A DNA stretch of 64,000 nt from Macrobrachium rosenbergii (lineage: Eukaryota; Arthropoda; Malacostraca; Decapoda; Palaemonidae), in the NCBI RefSeq assembly GCF_040412425.1, contig NC_089755.1, positions 59,014,298-59,078,297 of the forward strand, read 5' to 3'. The notes under the pieces were generated by a model, which saw only the letters and a list, made by a program, of their open reading frames with translations, was not told the DNA's origin and searched no databases. Position 1 is the first letter of the stretch; every line of letters begins with the position of its first letter. The translations under genes and the position numbers were made by a program. Of the stretch, positions 12,238-33,767 are shown piece by piece.

Positions 12238-12239
<2 letters not shown>
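11216..12239 (+). mobile_element. SINE array, plus-oriented block (5 units)
   Basis: tRNA-like heads at about 11216-11286, 11463-11510 (middle deleted), 11676-11743, 11923-11994 and 12165-12236. The last unit stops after ATTT and runs straight into (TA)n. Confidence 0.8.

Positions 12240-12291
<52 letters not shown>
12240..12291. repeat. (TA)n microsatellite
   Basis: A pure TA run bordering the SINE array. Confidence 0.95.
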
Positions 12292-12294
<3 letters not shown>

Positions 12295-12875
12295 CAAAGC
12301 AATACTTATCTATACAAGCATTTTACCGTAATCAGCATTCACACAAAAAATACACACACGCAATTAACGAAAACATAAAAAAACACTGGCAAAATATGCC
12401 CCCTCCAAAAAAATTTTAATTAAAAAAAATGCTACTCACTACAAAAGACTCATCACTTTAAATATTTTTTTTAAAGCTTAAAATAATTAAAAACTGCACT
12501 TCAACCAAAGAACAATTACTAAAACAATAATGATAATACAACAACAGACCAGTGGTCAAGGCAATGAAAAGGGAATTAAGTCCGCTGCCAGATCTCATCA
12601 ATAATTTCTATGCCTCGGCCCAACCTGTTGTTTGTCGCCATAGATACCACACCATACTTCGTAAACACATCGAGAGACCGTACGTATGTACGTCCTCTTA
12701 AGTACGTTGATACGTTCCATTGCGTACGTTCATTCAGAAGAGAACGTGAGCCCACGTTCGTATGTACGCAGATATATACGTAAATATAGGGTACACAGAT
12801 GTGATAAGCTTTGAAGGAATAAATTTGTCTTGACAGTAAAATCAAAAGGACGCTTGTTTGCAGAGAGTTCTGGTG

Positions 12876-12876
<1 letters not shown>
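12292..12876. other. Intergenic, no gene seen
   Basis: A-rich sequence, then a stretch at 12640-12780 in which TACGTA/ACGTACG-type words recur, perhaps an old short repeat. No gene is supported. Confidence 0.4.
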
Positions 12877-12931
<55 letters not shown>

Positions 12932-13001
12932 GTTCAGGGGAAAAGCTGGTCTTTTAACGGTAAAATCACCAGAACACTGGTTTACAGATAATCCTGCTAA
13001 T

Positions 13002-13056
<55 letters not shown>

Positions 13057-13090
13057 AACCTAGCTGATGTGACTCCAGTTTTAGTAATCA

Positions 13091-13181
<91 letters not shown>

Positions 13182-13224
13182 AACCTTTGATGTTGTAATG
13201 CCAGTTTATTAACTATAAATCATT

Positions 13225-13266
<42 letters not shown>
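12877..13266. repeat. Composite (CT)n / spacer array
   Basis: Four (CT)n tracts (one continuing into (CA)n at about 13151-13178) are separated by related spacers sharing phrases such as AATAACCT and CCAGTTT. Confidence 0.85.
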
Positions 13267-13269
<3 letters not shown>

Positions 13270-13623
13270 GAAGTGCTTACCTTTATATTTGCTACAATCA
13301 CAAAAGGGGAAGATTAGTCCGTGTGATCAGTGATCATTGATCAGTAGCAAACGAGAGGCGATGCTGGCATACTTTAGGGTCGGTATCTAGGGCCGTCAGT
13401 ATTCGTTTTAGGGAACACGTCAATGCAAGGGTTCTGCATCCTCTGAGTGCTGGAGAATAAGACCTGTTTGGAACACCAAAAAAATTAGATATTTGTAAAA
13501 TTTATATATTTATATAATTATCTATTTAATTTTTTATACAGATTCCAAATAATTTTACAATTAAATTATCTAAATAAATAATTCAATATATTTAATATAT
13601 ATAGTCTTTCATCGTCAATTCAA
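13267..13623. other. Unique sequence, nothing recognised
   Basis: No exon or repeat supported. Confidence 0.45.

Positions 13624-13703
<80 letters not shown>
13624..13703. repeat. (TTA)n microsatellite
   Basis: A pure TTA/ATT run. Confidence 0.95.
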
Positions 13704-13771
13704 CCTACTTAATATTGTCAGATGTTAAGAAGTTAAAATTACTGATTTTGAATGTCAATAATTAAACAAAC

Positions 13772-13844
13772 TGACATACATACATACATACATACATACA
13801 TACATACATACATACATACATACATACATACATACATACATACA
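13772..13844. repeat. (CATA)n microsatellite
   Basis: A tetranucleotide CATA run. Unit B has only a few imperfect CATA units at the same place. Confidence 0.95.
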
Positions 13845-14014
13845 TGTGTCCATCTATATGTTTATTCTAATCACATTTTAGCTAAATCTTTCGGGAACTA
13901 TAAGCTTTACTTTTTCGTTTTTCTTAAAGGGTCACAAAGTACTTTTCGCTTACGAAACCTCTACAGATTACATAAAGGTGAAAAAATTGAATAAAAACTC
14001 TGGAGAAAAGATCA

Positions 14015-14015
<1 letters not shown>

Positions 14016-14091
<76 letters not shown>
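14016..14091. repeat. (GA)n microsatellite
   Basis: A pure GA run, homologous to 34326-34400 in unit B. Confidence 0.95.
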
Positions 14092-14095
<4 letters not shown>

Positions 14096-15044
14096 AAAGG
14101 TCACCTGACACGAGTTTGAACCATTAGGTTTTTCAAACAATCTTAACATGTTTTGTTCAAGTATCCGTGCTACTGTATGTGCAAATTGGATCATCTCAGG
14201 CGTAACAGACAATAACCATTACAACCTTTAACCTACAAAATACACAGTATAACAAAATAACAATATCACAACTTACCATAAGCACAAGAGCTTTCCATAC
14301 CTCGATATCCAAGCAATACTGCATGGGACTTCAAAGCCTTCCCATTTATGATGAATTTCCACCACACAACAGGCGCAGGCGCACGCACACACACTCAGTA
14401 ACAAGTAGCATAAGAAACTATAAAAGCAAGTCACAGAAGACTTACCATCGATCCTCAGACAAAAGTGTCTGTAGTTTATATAACAAGCGAACTGCTTGTT
14501 AGCAACTTTGTAACTATGACGAGTATCCTGGTCTTTCGGCCGTAAGTCACTTAGGTCGTAACATCGATAACAATGCAAGACGTTACGTTTATGGTATTTA
14601 CCGTCATTATTTTATGTTTTACGTACATCCCCAAGGGGCTGGTATTAAACACGGCGCCTAATTTTACACGTAAACTCTCTAGGCGCTAAGAAACAGTCGT
14701 CAGGTTTAAAACTCCAGTAACTGATATTCGTGATATGATGAATGACAGTAATAATTAACAGGTATTCCAGAAATCTTATAACTACGGCTGACGAATTTAA
14801 ATTGGACCCACTAGTTGGGTCAAGAGAAGCCGGGGGCGAAATACGAGGGCCACCGAAAATTAACGGATGAAAAGTGGATGGTATTGTGAAGGGAAATGTC
14901 AAATATGTATGGTATTTTGAAATGTCAGATATGAGCGTGAGGTTAACAACCTTGCATAAAAATTTTACAAAAGCAAGATTGAAAACTGCAACAGACATTA
15001 GGAGTCTGATTTGAGGGGCAGTGGTTATATACATATTATATATG

Positions 15045-15047
<3 letters not shown>
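14092..15047. other. Unit-A-specific sequence, no gene called
   Basis: Two minus-strand open frames (14273-14578 and 14645-15034) are free of microsatellites. They show no recognisable domain, so they are not called. Confidence 0.4.
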
Positions 15048-15444
<397 letters not shown>

Positions 15445-15639
15445 AAATTTACACAGTACACAAAGACAAAATGAGAGAGAGAGGAGAGAGAGAGAGTATG
15501 TGCTCTTACCCATACACGCATATCTGTATACACCTTTAATAATACGACACCCAACCTATACACAGCCTTGAACAAAAGTATTATCACACACTCACTCTTA
15601 ACCAAAACTGCTCCCCTACAAAGCACTTCTCAAGCGTCC

Positions 15640-15893
15640 GGAATCGATAAAGAGTAAATTATGGCGACATAATGATCCGTCAAAACGGTTCGTCTAGTAT
15701 TCCAAGGCGGGAAATGGAGTGGGGTGATGAGTGGGAACAAATTCAGCGGGAAAACGCACTCCCACGCACAGGGGGAGTTGTTTACTCGGTAGCTAAGCAA
15801 TCTTTCGGGCGCCCACAACAAAAGGGAGGTGTGCGCGTTGGTTTGTCTGGTGGCGAGTCTCTAAACAATAGTTTAAATAGTTACGGTCTATAG
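15640..15893. promoter_or_regulatory. GC-richer island with two E2F-like sites
   Basis: A locally GC-richer patch contains GGCGGGAAA (15706-15714) and GCGGGAAAA (15746-15754), both matching the E2F/DP consensus in the same orientation. A 73-codon open frame spans it (15672-15893, +) without recognisable similarity. It could be the promoter or first exon of an unidentified gene. Evidence is motif-level only. Confidence 0.25.
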
Positions 15894-15948
15894 TTCCTTT
15901 TTAAGTATTGTCTGATGGTGGGGCTAAGTTTTTAAATGAAACGAGCTG

Positions 15949-16230
15949 AATAGAGAGTTTAGGCCAAAGGCCAAGCACTGGGACCTATGAAATCATTCAG
16001 CGCTGGAAAGGAAATTGGGAGCAGGTAGGAAAACCTCGCAGTTGCACTATGACATATTTGTTGCGAGGGTGGATAGCGAGATGGAAGACAGAGAATATGA
16101 ACAGAGGTAGAGTAAGAGGAATGAAAGAGGTTGCAGCTAGGGTCCGAAGGGAAGCTGCAAAAGAACCTTTAGTAATGCCTACAGTGCACCACGTAAGATG
16201 CACTGACGGCACTAACCCCATAAGGGGCTG
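15949..16230 (+). mobile_element. SINE-like dispersed repeat, family A, copy 1
   Basis: Full-looking copy. Landmarks are TTTAGGCCAAAGGCCAAGCA, ATTCAGCGCTG, AAAACCTCGCAGTTGCACTA, GAGAATATGAACAGAGG, GGTTGCAGCTAGGG and CACTGACGGCACTAACCCC. The family recurs seven more times in the window, always in this orientation. It has no coding capacity. Its 5' head shows no clear pol III boxes. Confidence 0.8.
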
Positions 16231-17753
<1,523 letters not shown>

Positions 17754-17964
17754 ATGTCCTGGAAATTTAAGCACGCTGGGAATTTTAATTGTAATGAAAA
17801 TTTTAAATATCCTGTAAATTTTAAATGTCCTGGAAGTTTTAAATGTCCTGGGAGTTTTAAATGTCCTGGAAATTTTAAATGTCCTGGGAATTTTAAATGC
17901 CCTGGAAATTTTAAATGTCCTGGAAATTTTAAATGTCCTGGAAATTTTAAATGTCCTGGAAATG
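17754..17964. repeat. 18-bp minisatellite
   Basis: About eleven tandem copies of AAATTTTAAATGTCCTGG with a few substitutions. The period is a multiple of three, so one frame reads as repeated NFKCPG. This is repeat structure, not evidence of a gene. Confidence 0.9.
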
Positions 17965-18395
17965 GAAGCTCTATTGATTGGCTGGATTGGAAGCTATAAA
18001 AAACAGCACTGGGTCAAACTGAGGCCCGAGAGCCAAAGAATAGACTTAGGAACTGAATCTATAAAACTAGTAAACTCATTCCTTCCATTCGATTGTCTTC
18101 CTAATTTTGGTACAGCCTTCGCGTCAGCGGTAGAATTCTTTAGTAGTAAGCAAATTGACTCTCGCACCAAATCAAGATGATATACTGTCTTCCATTCTAA
18201 AGTTTATTATGGCAATTGGCTTCTCTGTCTAATTCTCATTGCAAAAGTTCGTGTTTTGGTGTCATCTGCCTTGTCATTCGACCAAATTCTAGATAGACGG
18301 TTATGGACTTCTGTAGGCTTTAGAAAGCATGGCCCCTGTACTGTCAGCCAGTTAAGGTTCCTTGACCTAGAGAGGAGATATATGTATATGTATAT

Positions 18396-18399
<4 letters not shown>

Positions 18400-18449
<50 letters not shown>
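18400..18449. repeat. (TA)n microsatellite
   Basis: A pure TA run. Confidence 0.95.
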
Positions 18450-18451
<2 letters not shown>

Positions 18452-18565
18452 CATTGAACAATGAAACGCAAACATCTATGAACAAAATTTATAAAACATA
18501 TCAGTATAACACAAGTATCACCATTAGTGTATGCGTGTATTAACCATAAATAACGTATGTATGTT

Positions 18566-18570
<5 letters not shown>

Positions 18571-18653
<83 letters not shown>
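18571..18653. repeat. (TA)n then (GATA)n microsatellite
   Basis: TA run to about 18596, then about fourteen GATA units. Confidence 0.95.
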
Positions 18654-18654
<1 letters not shown>

Positions 18655-19459
18655 TACACCGTATACAGGTGCATGACTGCATCAGAACCGCCTTTTTTCA
18701 AAATAGCGTGATGAAAAGTTAGCATGACAATCCCCTGAGCACTGTACAAGTACTTTTACCCATTCGGGCCAAATACTACTCTTGTCACCGACACACAAGT
18801 CATGCTGTCAATGAACATGTGATGTTGGATGTTACCACTTAAGTATATTTAATTTTAATATTTATTTTATTATTTATTTTATTTAGTATTTTTGTGAGGA
18901 GTTCCATCAAGTCTACAGGTTACTGATGAAAGGTTTCTCTTGTTAAATGTTTGAACAGTTTCATGTTAGTTCCGTTTTCAATGGCTACAACATTTCCTTT
19001 CTGGTTTAAAAATGCTTTCGTGACATTTCACTGACTCATTATACTGTTAAAGGCAATTCTTTTGTTCTGCTTGACAGGCATCTTCAGAGTTTCAGATTTG
19101 AATCAAACTGAATGAGTAATTTTAATCTGGAAATTTGATGCATTTTAATGGTAATGACAATTCATTGAATAACACATTAACATTTTTTCATTTTTACCAC
19201 AGAAAGTTAATTTAATCTAATGGTATTTTTGCCTAATGAACAACAGATTACCTTTCCATAGAGATCAATTGAGAAGGTAACAAATTTACTATCAATTTTG
19301 ACCTAATGAATGTGAATAGTGAATTACCATTTAATAGTTTTCCAAAAAAAAAAATGCAAAATTAAATTCGCCGATAATTGTTAGTAAATAAACTGATGTA
19401 TTTCATTTTTATTTAATGTTAACTTTTAAAAAAATCTATTTTTGTTTCTGGGCTCTGGG

Positions 19460-19461
<2 letters not shown>
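18654..19461. other. Unique AT-rich sequence, nothing recognised
   Basis: No exon or known repeat. Confidence 0.45.
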
Positions 19462-19518
<57 letters not shown>

Positions 19519-19580
19519 GTAAAAAAATTTTATAAACGCTGACATTATCTGTCCCGTTTAAATCGAGCTGGGATAGTTGT

Positions 19581-19649
<69 letters not shown>

Positions 19650-19714
19650 TACGTAAAAAATTTTATAAACCCAGACATTATCTGTCTCGTTTAAATCGAG
19701 CTGGGATAGTTGTG

Positions 19715-19786
<72 letters not shown>

Positions 19787-19862
19787 GTAAAGAAATTATT
19801 ACATACGCTGAAATCTCTCTCTCTCTCTCTCTCTGTACGTAAAGGAATTATTACATACGCTG

Positions 19863-19918
<56 letters not shown>

Positions 19919-19943
19919 CGTAAAGGAATTATTACATACGCTG

Positions 19944-20002
<59 letters not shown>
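19462..20002. repeat. Composite (CT)n / spacer array
   Basis: Six (CT)n blocks alternate with two related spacers. Two copies carry ATCGAGCTGGGATAGTTGTG and three copies carry GAAATTATTACATACGCTGA or GGAATTATTACATACGCTGA. All spacers begin near ACGTAAA. Block and spacer have been duplicated together. Confidence 0.9.
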
Positions 20003-20005
<3 letters not shown>

Positions 20006-21240
20006 AACGTTCCATAGCTTAATATATTACACATTTTATATTTTATAACTATCTCATCATATTGTCGCAAGCTGCGTCATCTAAAAAAAAGTTATATTCA
20101 TTACAAAAAGCTTTGTCACAAATATTAATTTTTCTCTGTAATTTTTTTCGTAGTCTTGCACAGTTGAAAACTTATGTGACTGATAACCAATCGCTACAAG
20201 CACGCATATTTACTCAGTGGGTGCTTGCGCGTACGTTCTAGAATTACCCACTCGCCAAGCAAGAAGCCTTTCACAACACGTATTATGCTAAACCATCAAT
20301 GGACTTATCAATTTTTACACCAAGAAGTTATACTTTAAAGGGACCCACTGATTAGCGAGGAATGCCAACCACATAAAAAAAAATTGTCAGTTAAATACCT
20401 ACCTTCCCTTGTGTTCCCACGATAACGTCCAATTGAGCAACAGATGTACTGAACGGAGTTTTTGAGCACTTTGGATATTCCTTAAGTTCCTCTGTGTTCC
20501 CAGTTATATTTGTTTTATATCGCTAATGGAAACGAAAAGTTTTATTGTTTATTTTTCACTGATCTATGAGATGTTTGTTATCTTGAAGCAAGTTCATTTG
20601 CTAAATACTCACATATTTCCATAAATATTTACACATATTCAAATAGCATTCGTACACGAATTATGTATAAGTTTTAAGGAATAATATTTGGAATATCATG
20701 ACCTTATTATCAGTCACTTTATCTACACCAAAAACTGTCACCAATTCTTATGAAATGTTAGGTATTTCTCAAAATCACAGTTTGTCACAATTTCCCCTAA
20801 AATTTTGTCATCTTAGTGAGCGCACGATCACTCAAAATGATCGCATTTCCACATATGGCGCGAAAGGTTTCTTAAAAACTCAGATTTAGAGCAATAACCG
20901 TCACTAAATAAGTTGTTTCGTCACAGCATCCCGAAGATTCACGGATATGGCGTTGAAATTACCTCTTTAAACTTCCAAAACATTTGAAAAAATTAGACGA
21001 GGACCTAATTTCAATTCAAGTCCATTCGACAGTCTTACGCCATGTCTTGCATTCTTCCTGAACGAAGTACCAATAATATTCGGCCATCGACAACTATCCA
21101 CTGAGGCAGCAGCGAAAGAACTGCTCCTTACCTCGTCATGGTTCGAGAGCAACTAAAAGCAACTAAATTATCGACAGACACTTAGAGTCTCTCTCTCTCT
21201 CTCTCTCTACGGTCTTCGCTCCCTAAGCATGACGTGGCTA
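20003..21240. other. Duplicated flank, 3' of UGT-A
   Basis: From about 20400 this matches 34500-35280 of unit B. A 61-codon minus-strand frame (20967-21152) has a same-length counterpart at 35049-35234. The two proteins differ heavily relative to their DNA, so no coding constraint is visible. Confidence 0.5.
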
Positions 21241-21300
21241 ACTGGTTGGAGCTAGAGTTGGAGAAAGGGGGCGGAGCCAACTTACGTCGTGTTTAAGGTA
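21241..21300. promoter_or_regulatory. GC-box motif conserved in both units
   Basis: AAGGGGGCGGAGCCAACTTA plus an adjacent ACGTCGT, retained almost unchanged at 35288-35318. It resembles Sp1/KLF and CRE-like sites. Whether a transcript starts here is unknown. Confidence 0.25.
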
Positions 21301-21442
21301 AATAATCGGTATTTCAGAACTAAGGCACACCAACGCGTGTGATCGGCATTTCAAAGGTAATTGAATCCCGTCAGGAGTGATTTCATTTGATTTTATTTCA
21401 TTTATTTTTAAACTCTTAAAAAATGGTGGTAAGTGAAGTTAC

Positions 21443-21446
<4 letters not shown>

Positions 21447-21475
<29 letters not shown>

Positions 21476-21505
21476 TGTATGTATGTATGTATGTATGTAT
21501 GTATA
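21447..21505. repeat. (GTAT)n microsatellite
   Basis: GTAT run, replaced by a long (TA)n at the equivalent place in unit B. Confidence 0.95.
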
Positions 21506-22271
21506 TATATACATAAATATCTCTATATATGTATATATGTATTTACTTATAAACACGTTTCCAAAAAAATATATTTATTCATTGGCTGCATAGGCCTTTG
21601 GGAGAGACAACCCAGTTTCCGTACCTATCCAGGTCCTACAAAATCAAGAGAAGGATCTCTTGAAGTGTCAGGAAACACGGGATAAGGAAGCGAGCTCAGA
21701 AGCTTTGGACGGAAGGAAATGTCATACAATTGCTCCCTAGTGACCCTATGAGGTCAGGACTAGGAAAAATCGACCATCTCTTATCCTACCATCATTTCTG
21801 AATGCATGGGTACACTACTAATAATAATAATAATTGATAATCTAATCAGTATTATGAAAACAAAATAATAAGGACTTGTTTTATTTAAAATTAATTGTTT
21901 CTACATAAAAATACAACCATTATTGATCGGATTTGTTCTTTACATTTTTCAAAATGAAAAATAAAATTCTGACAGATATATAAAAACTCTGACTACAATT
22001 TCTTGGTCAATTTATGCATAAATTTCCTTCCCCACATACATTTATAACAGGAAAGCAGTCAGACAGCATGCTTCCGCCAAAACATATTACAAAATTCTTA
22101 TCTTTAATTTATATATGAATCCTAATTCAGTTCAAAATTCAGTCAACTGACTTTCCTAAGTCTGTACTACACACGCCTACAAAGTTCCATTCAAACTTAC
22201 TTGGAACTTTTAGATATATTTCAAAAGATAAACAAAACGTGAAGTAACCACCAGATGCTATTAGATATATA

Positions 22272-22272
22272 C

Positions 22273-22348
<76 letters not shown>

Positions 22349-22363
22349 CCTGTCCAGGAACGT

Positions 22364-22412
<49 letters not shown>

Positions 22413-22464
22413 TATGTATAAAACATCAACTCCTCCGAGTTATACATATATATATATATATATA
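22272..22464. repeat. (TA)n cluster
   Basis: TA runs at about 22277-22345 and 22365-22405 plus a short third one, separated by short unique phrases shared with unit B (CCAGGAACGTTG). Confidence 0.95.
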
Positions 22465-22656
22465 TAAGCATTCCTATAAAGTCAAGGCCAACAACATAAC
22501 CCACAATAATATTAAAACAAGTAAAAAAATATCCACAATATTAAAACACCATATTTAACACCTAACATCCACAATAATCAATCCTAAATCCCCTTTAGCT
22601 TCCAGTCAAAAACACAGGATTAATCCCTAATCAATCCTTTCATTAATCCCCTCGAA

Positions 22657-29965
<7,309 letters not shown>

Positions 29966-29997
29966 CTGTTGGAAGAATATGGGAGATTGAACACTTA

Positions 29998-30292
29998 TTA
30001 TCATTATTATTAATAATATTATTCAGAAGATGAACCCTACTCATATGGAACAAGCCCACCACAGGGGCCATTGGCTTGAAGAAATTCAAGCTTCCAAAGA
30101 ATATTATGGTGTTCATTAAGAAGAAGTAAGAGGAGGTAAAGGGAAATAAAGAAAGAAGAGATCCTGCCTATTAAATAAGAAAACATGAATTAATAAATAA
30201 ATGAAAATGTATTACAATGCGAGGAGAAGAGTATTGGGGTACTAATGCACTGCATCTTCGCTTGAACTTCTGAAGTTCCAACTGGAACTGCA
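29998..30292 (-). mobile_element. LINE 3' end, family B, copy 3
   Basis: ATT-rich tail, then AGATGAACCCTACTCATATG, GGAACAAGCCCACC and CTTGAACTTCTGAAGTTCC. Partner of 44547-44790. Confidence 0.75.
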
Positions 30293-30293
30293 G

Positions 30294-30485
30294 TATGGAA
30301 TTTAGAACAAAAGCCAGGTGCTGGGACATGCAAGGTTATTCAGCGCTGAAAGGGAAATTGAGAGCGTAAAGTTTTTAAATGTGCAGCGGGCGGAATGCTG
30401 CGAATCAACTGTTAGAAGGTGGAAAGAATGATGGAGGAAAGAGAATACGAACGGAAGTATAGTAAAAGGAATGAAAGGGTTAAAA
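30294..30485 (+). mobile_element. SINE-like family A, copy 2 (truncated)
   Basis: Begins GGAATTTAGAACAAAAGCCA and stops after AATGAAAGGG. Lies 5' of UGT-A; partner of copy 4. Confidence 0.75.
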
Positions 30486-30884
30486 GTAAATTTCATCTGC
30501 TGTTAAAATCTTCTGATGAATTATTCAAAATTCAGTTTGATCGACTGATTATAAAATTTAGGTCTTGAAGAACTTCAATTTGAATTCTTGTGTTGAAATT
30601 CACTTCCTAAGTTGGGCTTAGTCTGAGATATTCCCTCTTGTCTATGCAAGCATGAATAATAAGAATATATTACAAAAATTGACTTTATGATCGAATATAG
30701 ATTGAATGTCCGCTCCTTACAGTAAATGACGAATGAAAACTCGAGATGAACTGAGTATCTAGATCAGCTGATCCGTGATTGATGCGATTCTGCAAACGGT
30801 AGGCGTTGCTCTTCCTGTGGTCAACGAAACCGAACTGATTAGTGATTCAGTTTTGCTTTCTCATTCAGTTCCTTGGCTTGCTCT

Positions 30885-30915
30885 CGCTCTCGCTCTCTCT
30901 CTCTCTCTCTCTCTC
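30885..30915. repeat. (CT)n microsatellite
   Basis: Short CT run shared with 45426-45452. Confidence 0.9.
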
Positions 30916-31250
30916 AAGATTATCTCCCAAATAACATTATATCTCGTTTTTCTTTGTCGTTTTAGAAATTGTTATCAGTTAAAAACGGAAATTCATCATG
31001 ATTCTTGATTCCTGTATCTAATAAAAGTGACTGGTTGCCTTATCTTAAGAGCAAGATCTGGCGTCACAGCTGTCTGGGTCAACGGTGCTGAAAATATCTT
31101 CTTATTCATAAAAATTTTTATAATAATAGAGAAAAACAAAGGAATAAAATCCTTATTTACAAGTGAACACAAATTATGCTTACTTAGACATTTGAATCTT
31201 ATTTATATAATAGTATAGCACTGTGAAAAAATGCTAGATCAAGGAGCAGA

Positions 31251-31253
<3 letters not shown>

Positions 31254-31334
<81 letters not shown>
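31254..31334. repeat. (CT)n microsatellite
   Basis: A CT run. Confidence 0.95.
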
Positions 31335-31336
<2 letters not shown>

Positions 31337-31450
31337 GCACTTTACGCTATCTAAACCTTATATCTTATCATTCTCAAAAGCACTACCTTTGTACTGCCTT
31401 ACTTACTGCAGTCATAAAACTACATCAGTAATCACTGACACTGCATAAAA

Positions 31451-31608
<158 letters not shown>

Positions 31609-31890
31609 TATATTTATATGATTTAGAAATGTCTCATCTATGAGACCGAGAGTTGCCATGTCGTAAATAAAGGCCAATTTCTAACACTCGGAAAAGACAC
31701 TGTTGATCATGAAATCATTTTACATTTCTAAAGAAGGAGAAGTTCAAATAGATAGGCAAAGTTATGCAAACTTCTTTAGAAGCAGTTTGCTGAATTCTGC
31801 CTTGTAAAGGCTACACTATATTATTATTCTGTTGAAAGGTTAAATAAGTTAGCCTTTGCAGGCTTTTAATTCTGCAAGGTTTACGCATTT

Positions 31891-31895
<5 letters not shown>

Positions 31896-31950
<55 letters not shown>
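31896..31950. repeat. (AAT)n microsatellite
   Basis: An AAT run. Confidence 0.95.
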
Positions 31951-31952
<2 letters not shown>

Positions 31953-32376
31953 TTTTTATCACTGACAAGCAAACAAGATTAACACAACAGATAACATCTA
32001 ATGATTAAGCAAATAAGATTTAAAATACAATGATAAGACAGTCAGTGTTTTTATTTCCTATATATCGACTTGTCATCATTATTCATCATTATATTCAGGT
32101 TTATGCAAGGAATAATGTATTAGGAACTGAACTTCACAGCAAATCTATACTACAGTACATATATACATATATACAGTGTATTCACTTCCCATCATCAGGG
32201 CTACAATAAAATCCACTTGTAAATTCTTGAAAACTCGCTTAAATAGCTAATGTGTTGATAAAACTATTCGGCTAAATAATAAAACAGTTGTTTTTAAGCT
32301 AAAGTACAAAAAAACATAATTTGTTAAATATTATAGATAAAGTGCACAATATATGCAAAAGTTATGCTGAACTTAG

Positions 32377-32378
<2 letters not shown>

Positions 32379-32468
<90 letters not shown>
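32379..32468. repeat. (TA)n microsatellite
   Basis: A TA run. Confidence 0.95.
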
Positions 32469-32472
<4 letters not shown>

Positions 32473-32689
32473 AATTATGTGTCTGTGTGTGTGTTTGTGT
32501 GTGTGTAACAGTAAGTCTAGCAACACTTTATGTATTGTGCACTTTTTTTAATCCATAATATTCAAGTTGATACGCAGAAGAGTACTAAGCACATCACAAA
32601 AAAGCTGAAAGTGAACAGACAAAAGTGTTTAGTCATTCATAATTCTCACAATGACTACGAGAATTTATACTTCCCTCCACAAAACTCAC

Positions 32690-32760
32690 CTTGTTGGTTT
32701 GAAGGTCCCAGTCTTATGCCCTGAATAACCAGACGTCGTACCACTGTCAACGGTGAATGT
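32690..32760 (-). other. Candidate 5' leader exon of UGT-A
   Basis: On the minus strand a conserved block ends at AACAAG|GTGAGT. Its counterpart in unit B ends at 47547 with the same donor. Because the UGT ATG follows an acceptor directly, a non-coding first exon is required and this is the best candidate. The transcription start is not resolved; TTATTCAGG near 32725 is initiator-like. Confidence 0.35.
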
Positions 32761-33767
32761 GCCTGCCTGTAGATGTATAGCCGGTAGCAAACTTCTGAAC
32801 CAGCTGACCTTGAGTTGAAAACAAGAGGATGATTATTGCAGCAGTTGATAAATGAATAAGGGTGAGGCTCTGTAACGGCTCATTTCCCTTTCTTTTTAAC
32901 ATTAGTCTTCATAGAAAACGGATGTTATGAAGAGGTAGACTATAATATGTTTGTTAAGTTCCATAACATCTTTAACTCTTAACATTATGATTTTGTAGCT
33001 TTAAACTTTTGTCAGTATTGGTCTACATGATATATATAATTAAAGATGAAATTAACTTTGTGTCATGCACAAGCATTTAATTTCTCGTCGACAAAGCATA
33101 GGTCGTGTTTTAAATATCTTACTCGAAAAACCACTCAACCATCAGGTTCCCTTAACCAGGGAATAATATACAACACTTCTGTTTTAGGGTGATACTATTC
33201 TAGTCTCAATGTGTCTCATGACATACTATGATGATACGTTTTCAGGTTACATGCATGGCATTCTTAAATGGAATATTTAAACTGTCAACTTTTTTTCCCT
33301 ATAGTTTTCCCACTTTTTCCAATGAGTTTTTAACGTGGGTGTTGTATGAAATGTGAAAATGTTGGGCAACTTGAATTTCGACATTCATTCCATCTATTCC
33401 ATGGCATCTATATAGCCAATAAGCAACAAAAAAAGGGGGGGGTGGTTACTAACATATACCAAGCAAACTTTGGTTACGAAAGAAAATTTTATCACATTTA
33501 GTACTGGAATCTTCAATCATTTAGCAACTTGATTAGTTTCACTAACTTACATTAGAGGATTTACAAGACATCAATAGAAAACTGTTGGAAGAAACTATGA
33601 CCTGATTACAATCCACTGGCCAATCGAGATGGATATCAGTAATACTTTACATGGGGGTAGAACATAATTTTGCTTCTTGGAACTTCAAAACAGTTTCCCT
33701 TCAATGTGGCAAGCTTCTCAAAGACTTCATAACAGGCCCACCTAACTACAGAATTGAACTGAATTGA
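32761..33767. other. Duplicated 5' flank of UGT-A
   Basis: Unique sequence homologous to 47620-48690. It presumably includes the promoter, but no decisive TATA box was found. Confidence 0.45.

Larger units (their letters stand above)
10601..12239. mobile_element. Tandem and inverted array of tRNA-derived SINE units
   Basis: Eight copies or partial copies of a 200-280-bp unit lie head to tail. The head has pol III promoter boxes: A box TGGCCCAGTGGGTAA and B box GGGTTCGATCCC. The body includes AATTTATTTCTGTTCC, GATTGTGTGTTGATGATT and GTTGTCCATTGGGTCA. Units 1-3 (to about 11215) read on the minus strand and units 4-8 on the plus strand, with the switch at about 11216. The array is bordered by (AT)n on both sides. 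Several units show patchy deletions. The boxes and body identify a tRNA-derived SINE; the parental tRNA is undetermined. Confidence 0.85.

Noticed and set aside
14440..14485. TATATAA (minus) followed by ATG|GTAAGT as a tiny promoter plus first exon
   Set aside because: The donor lies at about the expected start site, leaving almost no exon; most likely coincidence.
14645..15034. 129-codon minus-strand frame
   Set aside because: No microsatellite, but no recognisable domain, splice context or second copy; kept only as an unnamed open frame.
20967..21152. 61-codon minus-strand frame with a same-length counterpart at 35049-35234
   Set aside because: Conserved start and length come from the segmental duplication. 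Many differences change amino acids, so no purifying selection is visible; no recognisable domain.
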